A DNA stretch of 64,000 nt. It comes from Sphingomonas sp. Leaf67. Its GTDB lineage: Bacteria > Pseudomonadota > Alphaproteobacteria > Sphingomonadales > Sphingomonadaceae. The notes beneath the pieces are model-generated. The model had not been told where the DNA came from, searched no databases, and was given only the letters and a program-made list of their open reading frames with translations. The DNA lies in NCBI RefSeq assembly GCF_001421965.1, contig NZ_LMLP01000012.1, positions 124,805-188,804 of the forward strand, written 5' to 3'. The position numbers were made by a program, and so were the translations under genes. This document shows, one piece after another, positions 51,635 through 61,017 of this stretch (positions within the stretch are counted from its first letter, which is position 1; every line of letters starts with the position of its first letter).

Positions 51635-54157
51635 ATGTTGTGGAGGATGAGCCAGTTCGCGCGTAGCCCGGTCACCGCTGTGCTGGGACCGACCAATACC
51701 GGCAAGACCTATCTCGCGATCGAGCGGATGTGCGGTCACGCGTCGGGGATGATCGGCTTTCCGCTACGGCTGCTGGCGCGCGAGAATTACGACCGGGTCG
51801 TCGCGCTGAAAGGCGTCGAGAATGTCGCACTGGTTACCGGCGAGGAACGTATCGTTCCGCCCAAGGCGCGCTGGTTCCTGTGTACCGCCGAATCGATGCC
51901 GCTCGAACGGGAGACGGCGTTCGTCGCGCTGGACGAGGCGCAATTGGGGGCCGATCCCGAACGCGGCCATGTGTTCACCGACCGGCTGCTGCGCGCCCGC
52001 GGGCGGGAGGAGACGATGATCCTCGGCTCCGATTCGCTGCGGCCGATGGTGCGGGCGTTGGTGAAGGATGCCGATATCATCTCGCGCCCGCGCTTTTCGA
52101 CGCTCAGCTATGCCGGTGCGCGCAAATTGTCGCGGTTGCCGCGCCGCTCGGCGATCGTCGCCTTCTCGTCCGAAGAGGTCTACGCCGTGGCGGAGGCGAT
52201 CCGCCGGATGCGCGGCGGGGCGGCGGTGGTGATGGGGGCGCTGTCGCCCCGCACGCGCAATGCGCAGGTCGAGATGTTCCAGTCGGGCGAGGTCGATTAT
52301 CTGGTCGCGACCGATGCGATCGGCATGGGCCTCAACCTCGACGTCGCGCATGTCGCCTTTGCCAGCCTGCGCAAGTTCGATGGGCGACGGCAACGGCGAT
52401 TGACCGTCGCGGAAATGGCGCAGATTGCCGGGCGGGCAGGGCGGCACCACCGTGACGGGACGTTCGGCGCGCTGGTCGAGGAAGGGCCGAACGCCTTTAC
52501 CCCGGAAGAAGTGCTGGCGATCGAGGGGCATCATGTCCCCCCGCTCGAACGGCTATACTGGCGGCGCGGCGAACCCGATTTCTCCAGCATCGATGCGCTG
52601 ATCGACAGCCTGTCGGAACGGCCGACCGACCCGGTGCTGACCGCGGCACCGGAGGCGATCGACCTGATCGTGCTCAAGCGACTGGCCGAAGAGGATTGGG
52701 TGCGGGCGCGGACCCGTTCGCCGATGATGGTTCGGCGGTTGTGGGCGGCGTGCGGCGTGCCCGATTTCCGCAAGCTTGGCCCCGATCCGCACAGCCGCTT
52801 CGTCGGGCGGATCTTCAGCTATCTGAGCGAGGGGGCGGGGCATATTCCGCACCAGTGGTTCGCCGACGAATTGCAGCGGCTCGATCAGATGAGCGGCGAT
52901 GTCGAGACGATCGCCGGCCGGATCGCGGCGGCGCGGAGTTGGGCCTATATCGCGCACCGCAGCGACTGGTTGCTCGATCCCGAACATTGGGCCGCACGGA
53001 CTCGCGGCGTCGAGGAGAAGCTGTCCGACGCGCTGCACGACCGGTTGCGGCAACGCTTCGTCGATCAGCGGACGACGCTGTTGCTGCGTCGGATCGGGGC
53101 GGGCGCAGCGGACCTGCCGGTCGATGTCGCCAGCGATGGCGCGGTCAGCGTCGATGGCCATGCACTGGGGCGGCTGACCGGTTTCCGGTTCGACGTGTCA
53201 CCCGACACGCGGGTTGCCGACAAACGCCTGTTGATCGCTGCCGCCGAAAAGGGACTGGCGGGCGAACTGCGCAAGCGGGGGGCTGAACTGGCGGTCGCCG
53301 GAGACGCCGAACTGGCGCTGGTCGCCGATCCGGGTAGCGTGCCGACGCTGACGTGGAACGGGCTGCCGGTTGCGACGCTGACCGGCGGGACGACGCTCGA
53401 CCGGCCGGTGGTGACGCTCGACCGCAGCCTGCACGTGCTCGACCGGGCGGCGCAGGGGCAGGTGCGTGAGCGGCTGGCGGCATGGCTGCAGGGCGAATTG
53501 ACGAAGCGTGCGCCGACACTCGGCGCGCTGGCGGCGCTGGCGCGGGACCCGGCGGCGGGCGGTGCGTTGCGGGCGGTGGCGGCGGCATTGACCGAGGTCG
53601 GCGGCATCGCGCCGCGCGACGGGTTCGAGGCGATGCTGCTGCCGCTGAGCGGCGACGATCGGCGGCGGTTGCGCAAGGCGGGGGTCGCGATCGGCACGCT
53701 CGACCTGTTCGATGCGCGGCTGTTCAAGCCGGCGGCGGCACGGTGGCGGGCAGCGCTGCTGGCGGCGCGTGACGGCCATCCGGTCGAACCGCTGGCCCCC
53801 AACGCCGCGACGGTATTGCCGGCGGGGCAGGGGGCATGGGGCTATCGCCGCTTCGGTCCGCAGGCGGTACGCGTCGATCTGGTCGAGCGACTCGCCCGTG
53901 CGGCGCATGATGCGCGACAGGGCAACGCCCCGTTCGCGCCCGACCCGGCACTGGCCACCTCGATCGGTCTGAAGGTCGAGACGATCGCGCGGATGATGGC
54001 GCAGCTTGGTTTTCGACCGATCACCGGCGCGGGCGAAGCACCGCAATGGCGCTGGCAGCCGCCGCGCCGCCACGGCTCGCCGCCGACGCCCGCTCTTCGT
54101 CCGCCGCGTCCCGGCAACGCCTTTGCCGCGCTCGCCGAACTGGCGTTTCGCCGTTAA
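51635..54157 (+). CDS. SUV3/MgpS-like helicase
   Basis: A protein of about 840 residues is related to mitochondrial SUV3 RNA helicases. Walker A is LGPTNTGKTYLA near the N-terminus, DEAQ (FVALDEAQLG) marks motif II, and the helicase C domain contains ATDAIGMGLNLDV and QIAGRAGRHH. The C-terminal half is not assigned. Starts are ambiguous: ATG 51635 is used, while ATG 51647 has GGAGG directly adjacent and too close. The role is probably RNA unwinding in decay or ribosome-related work. It overlaps the S4 gene (TAATG). Confidence 0.82.
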   Translation: MLWRMSQFARSPVTAVLGPTNTGKTYLAIERMCGHASGMIGFPLRLLARENYDRVVALKGVENVALVTGEERIVPPKARWFLCTAESMPLERETAFVALDEAQLGADPERGHVFTDRLLRARGREETMILGSDSLRPMVRALVKDADIISRPRFSTLSYAGARKLSRLPRRSAIVAFSSEEVYAVAEAIRRMRGGAAVVMGALSPRTRNAQVEMFQSGEVDYLVATDAIGMGLNLDVAHVAFASLRKFDGRRQRRLTVAEMAQIAGRAGRHHRDGTFGALVEEGPNAFTPEEVLAIEGHHVPPLERLYWRRGEPDFSSIDALIDSLSERPTDPVLTAAPEAIDLIVLKRLAEEDWVRARTRSPMMVRRLWAACGVPDFRKLGPDPHSRFVGRIFSYLSEGAGHIPHQWFADELQRLDQMSGDVETIAGRIAAARSWAYIAHRSDWLLDPEHWAARTRGVEEKLSDALHDRLRQRFVDQRTTLLLRRIGAGAADLPVDVASDGAVSVDGHALGRLTGFRFDVSPDTRVADKRLLIAAAEKGLAGELRKRGAELAVAGDAELALVADPGSVPTLTWNGLPVATLTGGTTLDRPVVTLDRSLHVLDRAAQGQVRERLAAWLQGELTKRAPTLGALAALARDPAAGGALRAVAAALTEVGGIAPRDGFEAMLLPLSGDDRRRLRKAGVAIGTLDLFDARLFKPAAARWRAALLAARDGHPVEPLAPNAATVLPAGQGAWGYRRFGPQAVRVDLVERLARAAHDARQGNAPFAPDPALATSIGLKVETIARMMAQLGFRPITGAGEAPQWRWQPPRRHGSPPTPALRPPRPGNAFAALAELAFRR

Positions 54158-54480
54158 TGGCGGCGCGTGCGCCCGAACTGCTCCCGCAGATGCGGATCGA
54201 CCTGTTCCTCTGGTATGTGCGCTTGGCGAAAACGCGCAGTGCGGCGCAGGCGATCGCCGTCCGCGGGCTGCTGCGCATCGACGGACGACGGATCGAACGT
54301 GCCCATTGCCCGGTCCGGGTCGGCATGGTCATCGCCTTTCCGAACGACGGACGCGTCCAGATCTTGCGGGTCGATGCCCTGCCGCACCGACGCGGGCCGC
54401 CTGCCGAAGCGATGACACACTATACCAGGCTGGAACCGACGGGTGCCGCCCCCGTTGACGGAGGCGGAGACCCGGCATAA
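54157..54480 (+). CDS. S4 RNA-binding domain protein (Hsp15-like)
   Basis: The 107-residue protein has an S4 domain with RIDLFLWYVRLAKTRSAAQA and GLLRIDGRRIERAHCPVRVG, as in the ribosome-rescue factor Hsp15. ATG 54157 overlaps the helicase stop; the second methionine (MRIDLFLW) is an alternative start 11 codons on. The pairing with a SUV3-like helicase is common in Alphaproteobacteria and suggests a joint role on ribosomal or structured RNA. Confidence 0.85.
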   Translation: MAARAPELLPQMRIDLFLWYVRLAKTRSAAQAIAVRGLLRIDGRRIERAHCPVRVGMVIAFPNDGRVQILRVDALPHRRGPPAEAMTHYTRLEPTGAAPVDGGGDPA

Positions 54481-54519
54481 CGCGGGTACGATTCGATTTT
54501 CCCGGAGCTTGTTCGACCC

Positions 54520-54858
54520 ATGACCTACGTCGTCACCGACGCCTGCATCCGCTGCAAATACATGGACTGCGTCGAAGTGTGCCCGGTCGACTGCTTCTAT
54601 GAAGGCGAGAACATGCTCGTCATCAACCCCAGTGAATGCATCGATTGCGGCGTATGCGAACCGGAGTGTCCGGCAGAGGCGATCCTGCCCGACACCGAAA
54701 GCGGGTTGGAGCAGTGGCTGGAGCTGAACAATACCTATTCGGCCCAGTGGCCTAACGTTACGCGCAACGCCAACCAGACCCCGCCCGATGCCGACAAGTG
54801 GAAGGGCGTCGAGAACAAGATGGAGCATTTCTCGGCCGAACCGGGCGCCGGCGACTGA
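54520..54858 (+). CDS. fdxA: Seven-iron ferredoxin FdxA
   Basis: The 112-residue ferredoxin carries one 3Fe-4S and one 4Fe-4S cluster. Cysteines 9, 17 and 50 and cysteines 21, 40, 43 and 46 match the FdxA pattern ([17 protein letters not shown] and [11 protein letters not shown]). The C-terminal tail with WPN and the acidic end is typical. The physiological partner in this group is not established. It is preceded by TTTTCCCGGAGC as a ribosome-site region and lies upstream of carD, a frequent alphaproteobacterial order. Confidence 0.93.
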   Translation: MTYVVTDACIRCKYMDCVEVCPVDCFYEGENMLVINPSECIDCGVCEPECPAEAILPDTESGLEQWLELNNTYSAQWPNVTRNANQTPPDADKWKGVENKMEHFSAEPGAGD

Positions 54859-54895
54859 TCGGTGCGCCCCGGCCGAGCCGGGGCTGTCCCAAATC

Positions 54896-54909
54896 GTTTC
54901 ACGTGGAAC
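54896..54909. promoter_or_regulatory. parS-like ParB binding site 5
   Basis: GTTTCACGTGGAAC lies in the fdxA-carD gap, 15.5 kb right of oriC. It is the most distant of the five sites. The remaining gap to carD (about 210 bp) is GC-rich, with a short dyad TGGTAA/TTACCA at 54953-54969 that may belong to the carD promoter. Confidence 0.8.
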
Positions 54910-55123
54910 CACGGTCGCTCGGGCAGGGCGGCCGGGCGGTCGGGCTTTGCACTGGTAATTTTCTTACCAAGATGTTATAGGCTGCGGCGACGGAGGCTAT
55001 TTACCTAGCTCCCCGCCCGGAGATCACCTTAGCAACGTTCCCTGACCACCTCGCCAGCCGCCGTTCGAACAGCGATTGGCGGAGGACGATGGTATCGGAA
55101 CGACGACCACGGAAAGGTTACCA

Positions 55124-55657
55124 ATGGCTGCCAAGGCATTGTCCTTCGATGTCGGCGACTATGTCGTTTACCCGAAACACGGCGTCGGCCGTGTGATTGA
55201 ACTCCAGCGTAGTGAAATCGCTGGCATGCAACTCGAACTCTATGTGCTGCGCTTCGAAAAGGAGCGGATGACGCTGCGCGTTCCGACCAACAAGGCGGAA
55301 AGCGTCGGTATGCGCAAGCTGTCGTCGGACAAGACCATGCGCGAGGCAATGGAAACGCTGAAGGGCAAGCCCAAGGTCAAGCGGACCATGTGGTCGCGCC
55401 GCGCGCAGGAATATGAAGCGAAGATCAACTCCGGCGACCTCGTGTCGATCGCCGAAGTGGTCCGCGACCTGTTCCGTGCCGACGATCAGCCCGAGCAGAG
55501 CTATTCCGAGCGCCAGATCTTCGAAGCTGCGGCCAGCCGCCTTGCTCGTGAGCTGGCAGCAATGGAACAGGTCGACGAGCCGAAGGCACTGGAACGGATC
55601 ATCGAGATCCTGCGCGAGGCCGCCGCGATCTATAACAAGGAAAAGACCGCCGCCTGA
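55124..55657 (+). CDS. CarD-family RNA polymerase-binding regulator
   Basis: The 177-residue protein has a CarD/CdnL N-terminal Tudor-like domain (FDVGDYVVYPKHGVGRVIEL) that binds the RNA polymerase beta lobe, and a helical C-terminal domain. CarD proteins stabilise open complexes at rRNA and housekeeping promoters. ATG 55124 begins the conserved protein and has GGAAAGG about 8 bp upstream. It is followed by a clear intrinsic terminator. Confidence 0.9.
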   Translation: MAAKALSFDVGDYVVYPKHGVGRVIELQRSEIAGMQLELYVLRFEKERMTLRVPTNKAESVGMRKLSSDKTMREAMETLKGKPKVKRTMWSRRAQEYEAKINSGDLVSIAEVVRDLFRADDQPEQSYSERQIFEAAASRLARELAAMEQVDEPKALERIIEILREAAAIYNKEKTAA

Positions 55658-55684
55658 CCGGGTCCAGCAGTCGAATCGAACGAG

Positions 55685-55714
55685 GGGGCGGCCGGAAACG
55701 GTCGCCCCTTCTTT
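55685..55714 (+). terminator. Rho-independent terminator after carD
   Basis: GGGGCGGCCG-GAAA-CGGTCGCCCC forms a 10-bp stem with one G-T pair and a GNRA-type tetraloop, followed by TTCTTT. It is 27 bp after the carD stop. Confidence 0.85.
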
Positions 55715-55778
55715 GTTCGGTGTGCTGGCGTTCCCAACCGCCTTGGTGTATCGTATCAGCAATACACGGGAGGCGCAG

Positions 55779-56474
55779 ATGCGGTGGATGTTGGCATGGA
55801 CGTTGGGACTGGCGGGGTGTGGCACAAGCGATGCCAACAAGACCGTTGCCGTCCCCCGCAACGACGCTGAACTGCGCGACTTTACCGGCGTCGCACTGGC
55901 AAGCGACGACCGGGTCGAGATCGTTCAGGGGCCGACCTTTGCGGTGCGGGTCGAGGGCGACAAGGCCGCGCAGGACGGTCTCGACATCCACCGCGATGGC
56001 GACATGCTCAAGATCGGTCGCAAGCAGGGCAATTTCTGGGGCAGGGGCAATGACGGCGCGCGCATCCGCATCACCATGCCGACGATCGCCACCGCAGTGC
56101 TGGCCGGGTCGGGCGATATCAGCATCGACCGGACCGGCGAAGATTTTGCCGCGACGCTGAGCGGGTCGGGCGACATGACGATCGGCCAGTTGCGCGGCGA
56201 TCGCGCGGCGCTGACCGTCGCCGGCACCGGCACGATCGCGGCGGCGGGGGCCGTGCGGCATCTGACGCTATCGGTGGCAGGCACCGGCGATATCGATGCC
56301 CGACAGGTCAAGGCGAGCGAGGCGCGCGTCTCGATCGCCGGCACCGGCGATGTCAGCGCCGACATCCATGGCCCGGTCGAGATATCGCTGGTCGGGTCCG
56401 GATCGGCGACGCTGGGCCAAGACGCGCGTTGCGTGGTGAACCGGGTCGGCACCGGAACCGTCGACTGCGGTTGA
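55779..56474 (+). CDS. DUF2807 auto-transporter-adhesin-like lipoprotein
   Basis: The 231-residue protein has a short signal with a lipobox (LGLAGC), so it is a lipoprotein. The body is a putative head-GIN beta-solenoid domain with repeated GSGDISI, GSGDMTI, GTGTIAA, GTGDIDA and GTGDVSA turns. ATG 55779 has GGGAGG six bases upstream. Function unknown; such proteins are cell-surface exposed. Confidence 0.85.
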   Translation: MRWMLAWTLGLAGCGTSDANKTVAVPRNDAELRDFTGVALASDDRVEIVQGPTFAVRVEGDKAAQDGLDIHRDGDMLKIGRKQGNFWGRGNDGARIRITMPTIATAVLAGSGDISIDRTGEDFAATLSGSGDMTIGQLRGDRAALTVAGTGTIAAAGAVRHLTLSVAGTGDIDARQVKASEARVSIAGTGDVSADIHGPVEISLVGSGSATLGQDARCVVNRVGTGTVDCG

Positions 56475-56589
56475 CCGGATCAGCAGCGCCAACCTGCCGA
56501 TAGGACCGCGACCGGTACAGGCGTGATGAACAGTGTGGGATCGTCGCCATGCCGCATCCATGGCATGGCGACGATCCGCTGCGGCTAGA

Positions 56590-57678
56590 TCACGCCGCTT
56601 CGCGCGTCAGCACCGGATAATCAGTATAACCCTCGGCTCCACGCGAATACCATGTCGCCATATCGTCGGCATTGAGCTCGGCACCGGCCTGCAACCGCTG
56701 CGGCAGGTCCGGATTGGCGAGGAACGGCCGACCAAAGGCGACGGCGTCGGCGATGCCCGCATCGAGTTCGGCCTGCGCAGTGTCGCCGCGATAATCCTGG
56801 TTCAGCACCAGCGGACCGGCGAAGACTTTACGGATCTCGGGCGATACGCGCGGTTGGGTCGCGCTGCCGAAGGTGCCGTCGGGGCCGGGTTCGCGCAGTT
56901 CGAGGAACGCGATGCCTTTGTCCGACAGCAGCTTCGCGGCCGGCACGAACACCGATGCCGGATCGCTGTCGATCACCCCCTGCGTATCGCCATTGGGCGA
57001 GAAACGCACCGACGTCCGCCCGGCACCGACCTCCGCGATCAGCCGGTCGACGACCTCACCGAGCAGCCGGATGCGGTTTTCGGGCGATCCGCCATAGGCG
57101 TCGTTACGGTGGTTGGCCCCGTCGCGCAGGAACTGGTCGATCAGATAGCCATTAGCCGCGTGCAGCTGCACCCCGTCGAACCCGGCGGCCTTCGCATTGC
57201 GCGCGGCACGCGAATAATCGTCGAGCACGCGGGCGATATCGTCCAGCGTCGCGGCGCGTGCGGCGCCATAGGGCTTCTTGCCGTCATAGGTGTGCGCCTG
57301 TCCCGGCGCGGTGGTATCCGACGCCGACAGCGGCGCGGCCCCATTCAGGAAATCGGGATGCACGACCCGGCCCATATGCCAGAGCTGGGTTACGATCCGG
57401 CCGCCGGCGGCATGGACGGCGGCGGTGACCGGCTTCCACGCTTCGACCTGTTCGTCGGTCCACAGCCCCGGCGCGAACGGCCAGCCCAGCCCTTCCCGGC
57501 TGATCCCGGTGCCTTCGGAAATCAACAGTCCCGCCGACGCACGCTGCGCATAATAGTCGGCCATGATCGCGGTGGGGACGTGTTCGCGCGTCGCGCGACC
57601 GCGGGTCAGCGGTGCCATCAGCACCCGGTTGGGGGCTTCGATATCGCCCAGCGTGATCGGATCGAACAGGGTCGGCAT
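56590..57678 (-). CDS. Old yellow enzyme family alkene reductase
   Basis: The 362-residue FMN enzyme has an N-terminal FDPITLGDIEAPNRVLMAPL and a TIM barrel. QLWHMGRVVHP, HAANGYLIDQFLRDGANHR, YGGSPENRIRL and a GRPFLANPDL ending are all OYE signatures (N-ethylmaleimide reductase/xenobiotic reductase group). It reduces activated double bonds, and nitroesters in some members, using NAD(P)H. ATG 57678 begins the conserved protein. It is divergent from the EamA transporter. Confidence 0.9.
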   Translation of the reverse strand: MPTLFDPITLGDIEAPNRVLMAPLTRGRATREHVPTAIMADYYAQRASAGLLISEGTGISREGLGWPFAPGLWTDEQVEAWKPVTAAVHAAGGRIVTQLWHMGRVVHPDFLNGAAPLSASDTTAPGQAHTYDGKKPYGAARAATLDDIARVLDDYSRAARNAKAAGFDGVQLHAANGYLIDQFLRDGANHRNDAYGGSPENRIRLLGEVVDRLIAEVGAGRTSVRFSPNGDTQGVIDSDPASVFVPAAKLLSDKGIAFLELREPGPDGTFGSATQPRVSPEIRKVFAGPLVLNQDYRGDTAQAELDAGIADAVAFGRPFLANPDLPQRLQAGAELNADDMATWYSRGAEGYTDYPVLTREAA

Positions 57679-57741
57679 GCAATAAACTCCGGGATATTGT
57701 AATTCAGGCGACGATGCGGAGATAGGGCGGTAGGGGGCGCC

Positions 57742-58647
57742 ATGCAGCCCATACCGCCTGAAACAAAAATTATGCCGCCCCATAGAACACCCCGTCGGGC
57801 GGTGGCCGCGGTCATCGTCGCGAACGTCGCGCTGGCGTTCGGACCATGGTTCGTGCGGCTGGCCGATACCGGACCGGTCGCGGCCGCGTTCTGGCGGATC
57901 GCGCTGGCGTTGCCGGTGCTGCTGATCGCCGCGCTATGGACCGATCGCCGTGCGTTCGGGCGGGCAGGGTCGATGCTGGTGCCGCTGCTGATCGCGGGCA
58001 TCGCCTTCGCCGTCGACTTGGGCGCGTGGCATATCGGTATCCTGCGCACGACGCTCGCCAATGCGACGCTGTTCGGCAACTGCGCGGTGCTGATCTTCCC
58101 GATCTACGGCTTTTTCGCGATCCGCCGCTGGCCGACGCGGGGGCAGGGGGCCGCGCTGCTGCTGGCGGCGGTCGGCGGGGTGCTGCTGCTGGGGCGCTCG
58201 GCCGAATTGTCGTCGCGCCATCTGGCGGGCGATCTGTTCTGTGTGGTCGCCGGCATCCTGTATGCGGGGTATTTCATCGCGATGCGGCGGGTGCGCCAGA
58301 CGATGGCACCCGTGCCGGCGCTCGCGCTGTCGAGCATCGCCAGCGTCCTGCCGCTGCTGTTGCTGGCGATGGCATTGGGGGAAACGATCCTGCCGACCCA
58401 CTGGGGGCCGCTGCTGGCACTGGCGCTGGTCAGCCAGATCACGGGGCAGGGGCTGATGATCTATGCGCTGGGCCATCTCAGCCCGCTGGTCGTCGGCCTC
58501 GCGCTGCTCGTCCAGCCGCTGGTCGGCGCGACGATCGGCTGGGCGGCCTATGGCGAGCGCCTGACCATGCTCGACGCGGTCGGCGCGGTGCTGGTCGCCG
58601 TCGCGCTGGCAGTGGTCAGCGCGCAGCGGCCAGCGGCGCGCGCTTAA
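57742..58647 (+). CDS. EamA/DMT-family transporter
   Basis: The 301-residue protein has ten membrane helices in two EamA repeats (AVAAVIVANVALAFGPWFVR and the second from about residue 160). Members export amino acids, purines or other small metabolites; substrate not predictable. The second methionine (MPPHRT, 57772) is an equally possible start. Its stop is followed convergently by the aminotransferase gene, overlapping by 4 bp. Confidence 0.85.
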   Translation: MQPIPPETKIMPPHRTPRRAVAAVIVANVALAFGPWFVRLADTGPVAAAFWRIALALPVLLIAALWTDRRAFGRAGSMLVPLLIAGIAFAVDLGAWHIGILRTTLANATLFGNCAVLIFPIYGFFAIRRWPTRGQGAALLLAAVGGVLLLGRSAELSSRHLAGDLFCVVAGILYAGYFIAMRRVRQTMAPVPALALSSIASVLPLLLLAMALGETILPTHWGPLLALALVSQITGQGLMIYALGHLSPLVVGLALLVQPLVGATIGWAAYGERLTMLDAVGAVLVAVALAVVSAQRPAARA

Positions 58648-59831
58648 ACCCCCGCCCGGCCCAGATCGACCAGCGCCTCGCCGAAACGGGCAATGTCGCC
58701 CGGGGCGAAACCGGCGATGTTGATCCGGCCCGATCCCGCCATGTAGATGCCGTGCGTCGCGCGCAGCCATTCGATCTGGGTCGGCGACAGCGGCAGCGTC
58801 GCGAACATGCCCTTGCCGCGTGCCAGCGGGGCGAGATCGACCGAACCCGCTTGCCCGATCGCCGCCAGTTCGCTGCGCAGCGCCTGCAACCGGGTGCGCA
58901 ACGCGTCGAGCTCGCGACGCCAGTCGGCGGCGAGATGTTCGTCCTCCAGCACGATCCGCACCGCCGCCGCGCCATGATCGGGCGGCATCGACCAGTTGGC
59001 ACGGGCCAGCGCCAGCAGGTTCGACAGGACGATGTCGCGTACTTCCGCGTCGGGTGCGGTCGCCCACAGCGCACCGGTGCGTTCACGGTACAGCCCGAAA
59101 TTCTTGTCGCAGGAATAGGCGACCAGCGCGAACGGCACTGCGTCCAGCACCGCGCGGGTTCCTGCCGCATCGGTGGTCATATCGTCGCCCAGCCCCTGAT
59201 AGGCCAGGTCGATGAACGGCACGATCCGGCTGTCGGCGATGGCGGCGGCGATCACCTGCCAATCATGGGCGGTCGGATCGATGCCGGTCGGATTGTGGCA
59301 GCAGCCGTGCAGCAGGATCGCGTCGCCAGCCTCCGCCTGACCGATCGCGGCGCGGATGGCGGGCAGGTCGACGGTCTGCGCATCCATGTCGAACATGGCA
59401 TGCGGCACGACGACGATCCCGGCGGCGGCAAAGACCGGCGCATGATTGGCCCAGCTAGGCTGCCCGATCAGGATGCGGCGCACCCCCGCCTTCGCCAGCA
59501 ATTCCGCGCCCAGCCGAAGCGCACCCGTGCCGCCCGGCGTCTGCAACCCGCAGCGACGATCGGCGGCGGGGGCCGTGCCGAACACCAGCGGTTCGAGCAG
59601 CGCGACGAAGCCCTTGTCGCCTTCCGGCCCCAGATATTGCTTACTGTCCTGCGTCGCGATCAGCCGCATCTCGGCCTGCTTCACCGCCTGCATCACCGGG
59701 GTATGGCCATGATCGTCGCGAAACACGCCGACGCCCAGATCGATCTTGTGCGCGCGCGGATCGGCGCGGAACGCACCGATCAGGCGCAGCAAGGAGTCGG
59801 CGGGCTGGGCCACCAGCGAACGAAACGGCAT
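58644..59831 (-). CDS. Aromatic amino acid aminotransferase
   Basis: The 395-residue fold-type I PLP enzyme has IDLGVGVFRDDHG near residue 32, HGCCHNPTGIDPT for cofactor and substrate binding, DLAYQGLGD and the lysine in SCDKNFGLYRERTGAL. The pattern is that of AspC/TyrB-type enzymes with aromatic preference. ATG 59831 is used; ATG 59837 two codons upstream is equally possible. It makes phenylalanine and tyrosine from the keto acids, or degrades them. Confidence 0.9.
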   Translation of the reverse strand: MPFRSLVAQPADSLLRLIGAFRADPRAHKIDLGVGVFRDDHGHTPVMQAVKQAEMRLIATQDSKQYLGPEGDKGFVALLEPLVFGTAPAADRRCGLQTPGGTGALRLGAELLAKAGVRRILIGQPSWANHAPVFAAAGIVVVPHAMFDMDAQTVDLPAIRAAIGQAEAGDAILLHGCCHNPTGIDPTAHDWQVIAAAIADSRIVPFIDLAYQGLGDDMTTDAAGTRAVLDAVPFALVAYSCDKNFGLYRERTGALWATAPDAEVRDIVLSNLLALARANWSMPPDHGAAAVRIVLEDEHLAADWRRELDALRTRLQALRSELAAIGQAGSVDLAPLARGKGMFATLPLSPTQIEWLRATHGIYMAGSGRINIAGFAPGDIARFGEALVDLGRAGV

Positions 59832-59922
59832 GAACATCCCCGAATTGGCGGTAATGTCCGCGCCTATAGGCCGATCGATCCGGCGAAGGCAGGAAAAACG
59901 CGTACCGCTTTTGGACGATGCC

Positions 59923-60180
59923 CTATTTGTCGCGGTGCCCGGCCAGAAAGCGTTCGAGATCGTCGCTGCCGCCGATGCGCTCGCCGTCGATGAATATTTG
60001 CGGCGTGGTGTCGACGCCCTGTTCGGCCTTGTATGCGTCGACTTCTTCGCGCGACCGCAGAATGTGGTCGTCAACGGTATAGCCGGCGGATTGCAGCAAC
60101 TGCTTGGCATGGACGCCGAACGGGCAGGTATGGTCGGGCAGGACCATGCGATAGAGGGTGGCGTTCATCGTGTCGGCCAT
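59923..60180 (-). CDS. Glutaredoxin-like thioredoxin-fold protein
   Basis: The 85-residue protein has a CPFG active site (HTCPFGVHAKQLL, Cys19) and the cis-proline in DTTPQIFIDGERIGG, so it is a monothiol-like glutaredoxin. It reduces disulfides with glutathione or handles Fe-S clusters. ATG 60180 with AAAGGAATG upstream is a good start. It stands alone between the aminotransferase and COQ9. Confidence 0.88.
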   Translation of the reverse strand: MADTMNATLYRMVLPDHTCPFGVHAKQLLQSAGYTVDDHILRSREEVDAYKAEQGVDTTPQIFIDGERIGGSDDLERFLAGHRDK

Positions 60181-60279
60181 GATGCATTCCTTTTGCTATA
60201 GTCGGACACCGCCACAGCGCCCGGACGATGCGCCGGTTCCGCCGTTGCCGTTTACGCCGCCACCTCCTAGCTAGGACAG

Positions 60280-60966
60280 ATGATGGAGGATGCGATGGCC
60301 CCGCTGGCACCTGCCGACCTGACGCTCGACGAACTGCGCGCGGCGCTTGCGCCGCTGGTCGCGGCCAATGCCGCGTTCGACGGCTGGAACGACAAGGCGG
60401 TGGCGGCTGCGGCGCAGACCTTCGGTGCCGATGGCGATGTCGCCCGGCTGGCCTTTGCGGGCGGCGCGGTCGACATGATCGACGCGTGGTTCGGCGAGAT
60501 CGACCGGCGGATGATCGAGGCGCTGCCCGCCGACCGCCTGTCCGCGATGAAGATCCGCGAGCGCATCACCGCGTTGGTCGGGGCGCGGCTGGCGGCGGTG
60601 GCGGGCGAGCGCGAGGCGTTGCGCCGCGCGCTCGCGATCCTCGCCATGCCACGGAACGTCGCGCGCGCGACAAAGCTTGGCTGGCGCACGGTCGACCTGA
60701 TGTGGCGGCTGGCCGGCGATACCGCGACCGATTACAACCACTATACCAAGCGGACGATGCTCGGCGCGGTCTATGCCGCGACCATCACCGTGTTCCTCGA
60801 CGACGAAAGCGGCGGCCATGCCGATACCCGCGCGTTCCTCGCGCGGCGGATCGACGGCATCATGCGCTTCGAAAAGTTCAAGGGGCGGATGCTGGCGTCG
60901 CGCGATCCCGAACGGCGGTTGAGCCTGTCGCGCTTCATCGGGCGATTACGATATCCCGCGGTCTGA
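60280..60966 (+). CDS. COQ9 family ubiquinone-biosynthesis protein
   Basis: The 228-residue protein has the COQ9 helical TetR-like fold with MRNVARATKLGWRTVDLMWR-like and DTATDYNHYTKRTMLGAVYA segments, which are the signature of the family. In eukaryotes and Alphaproteobacteria COQ9 binds ubiquinone intermediates and presents them to hydroxylases such as COQ7. ATG 60280 is used; ATG 60295 is an alternative. It fits aerobic respiratory metabolism. Confidence 0.88.
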   Translation: MMEDAMAPLAPADLTLDELRAALAPLVAANAAFDGWNDKAVAAAAQTFGADGDVARLAFAGGAVDMIDAWFGEIDRRMIEALPADRLSAMKIRERITALVGARLAAVAGEREALRRALAILAMPRNVARATKLGWRTVDLMWRLAGDTATDYNHYTKRTMLGAVYAATITVFLDDESGGHADTRAFLARRIDGIMRFEKFKGRMLASRDPERRLSLSRFIGRLRYPAV

Positions 60967-61017
60967 ACCCGAAAGAATCCCCTTCCCATGGCGCGGGCTT
61001 ATTGCTAATTAGTCGCA

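Noticed and set aside
54953..54969. TGGTAA-N5-TTACCA dyad as a terminator after fdxA
   Set aside because: Six-base AT-rich arms without a T-run are too weak; it may be part of the carD promoter.
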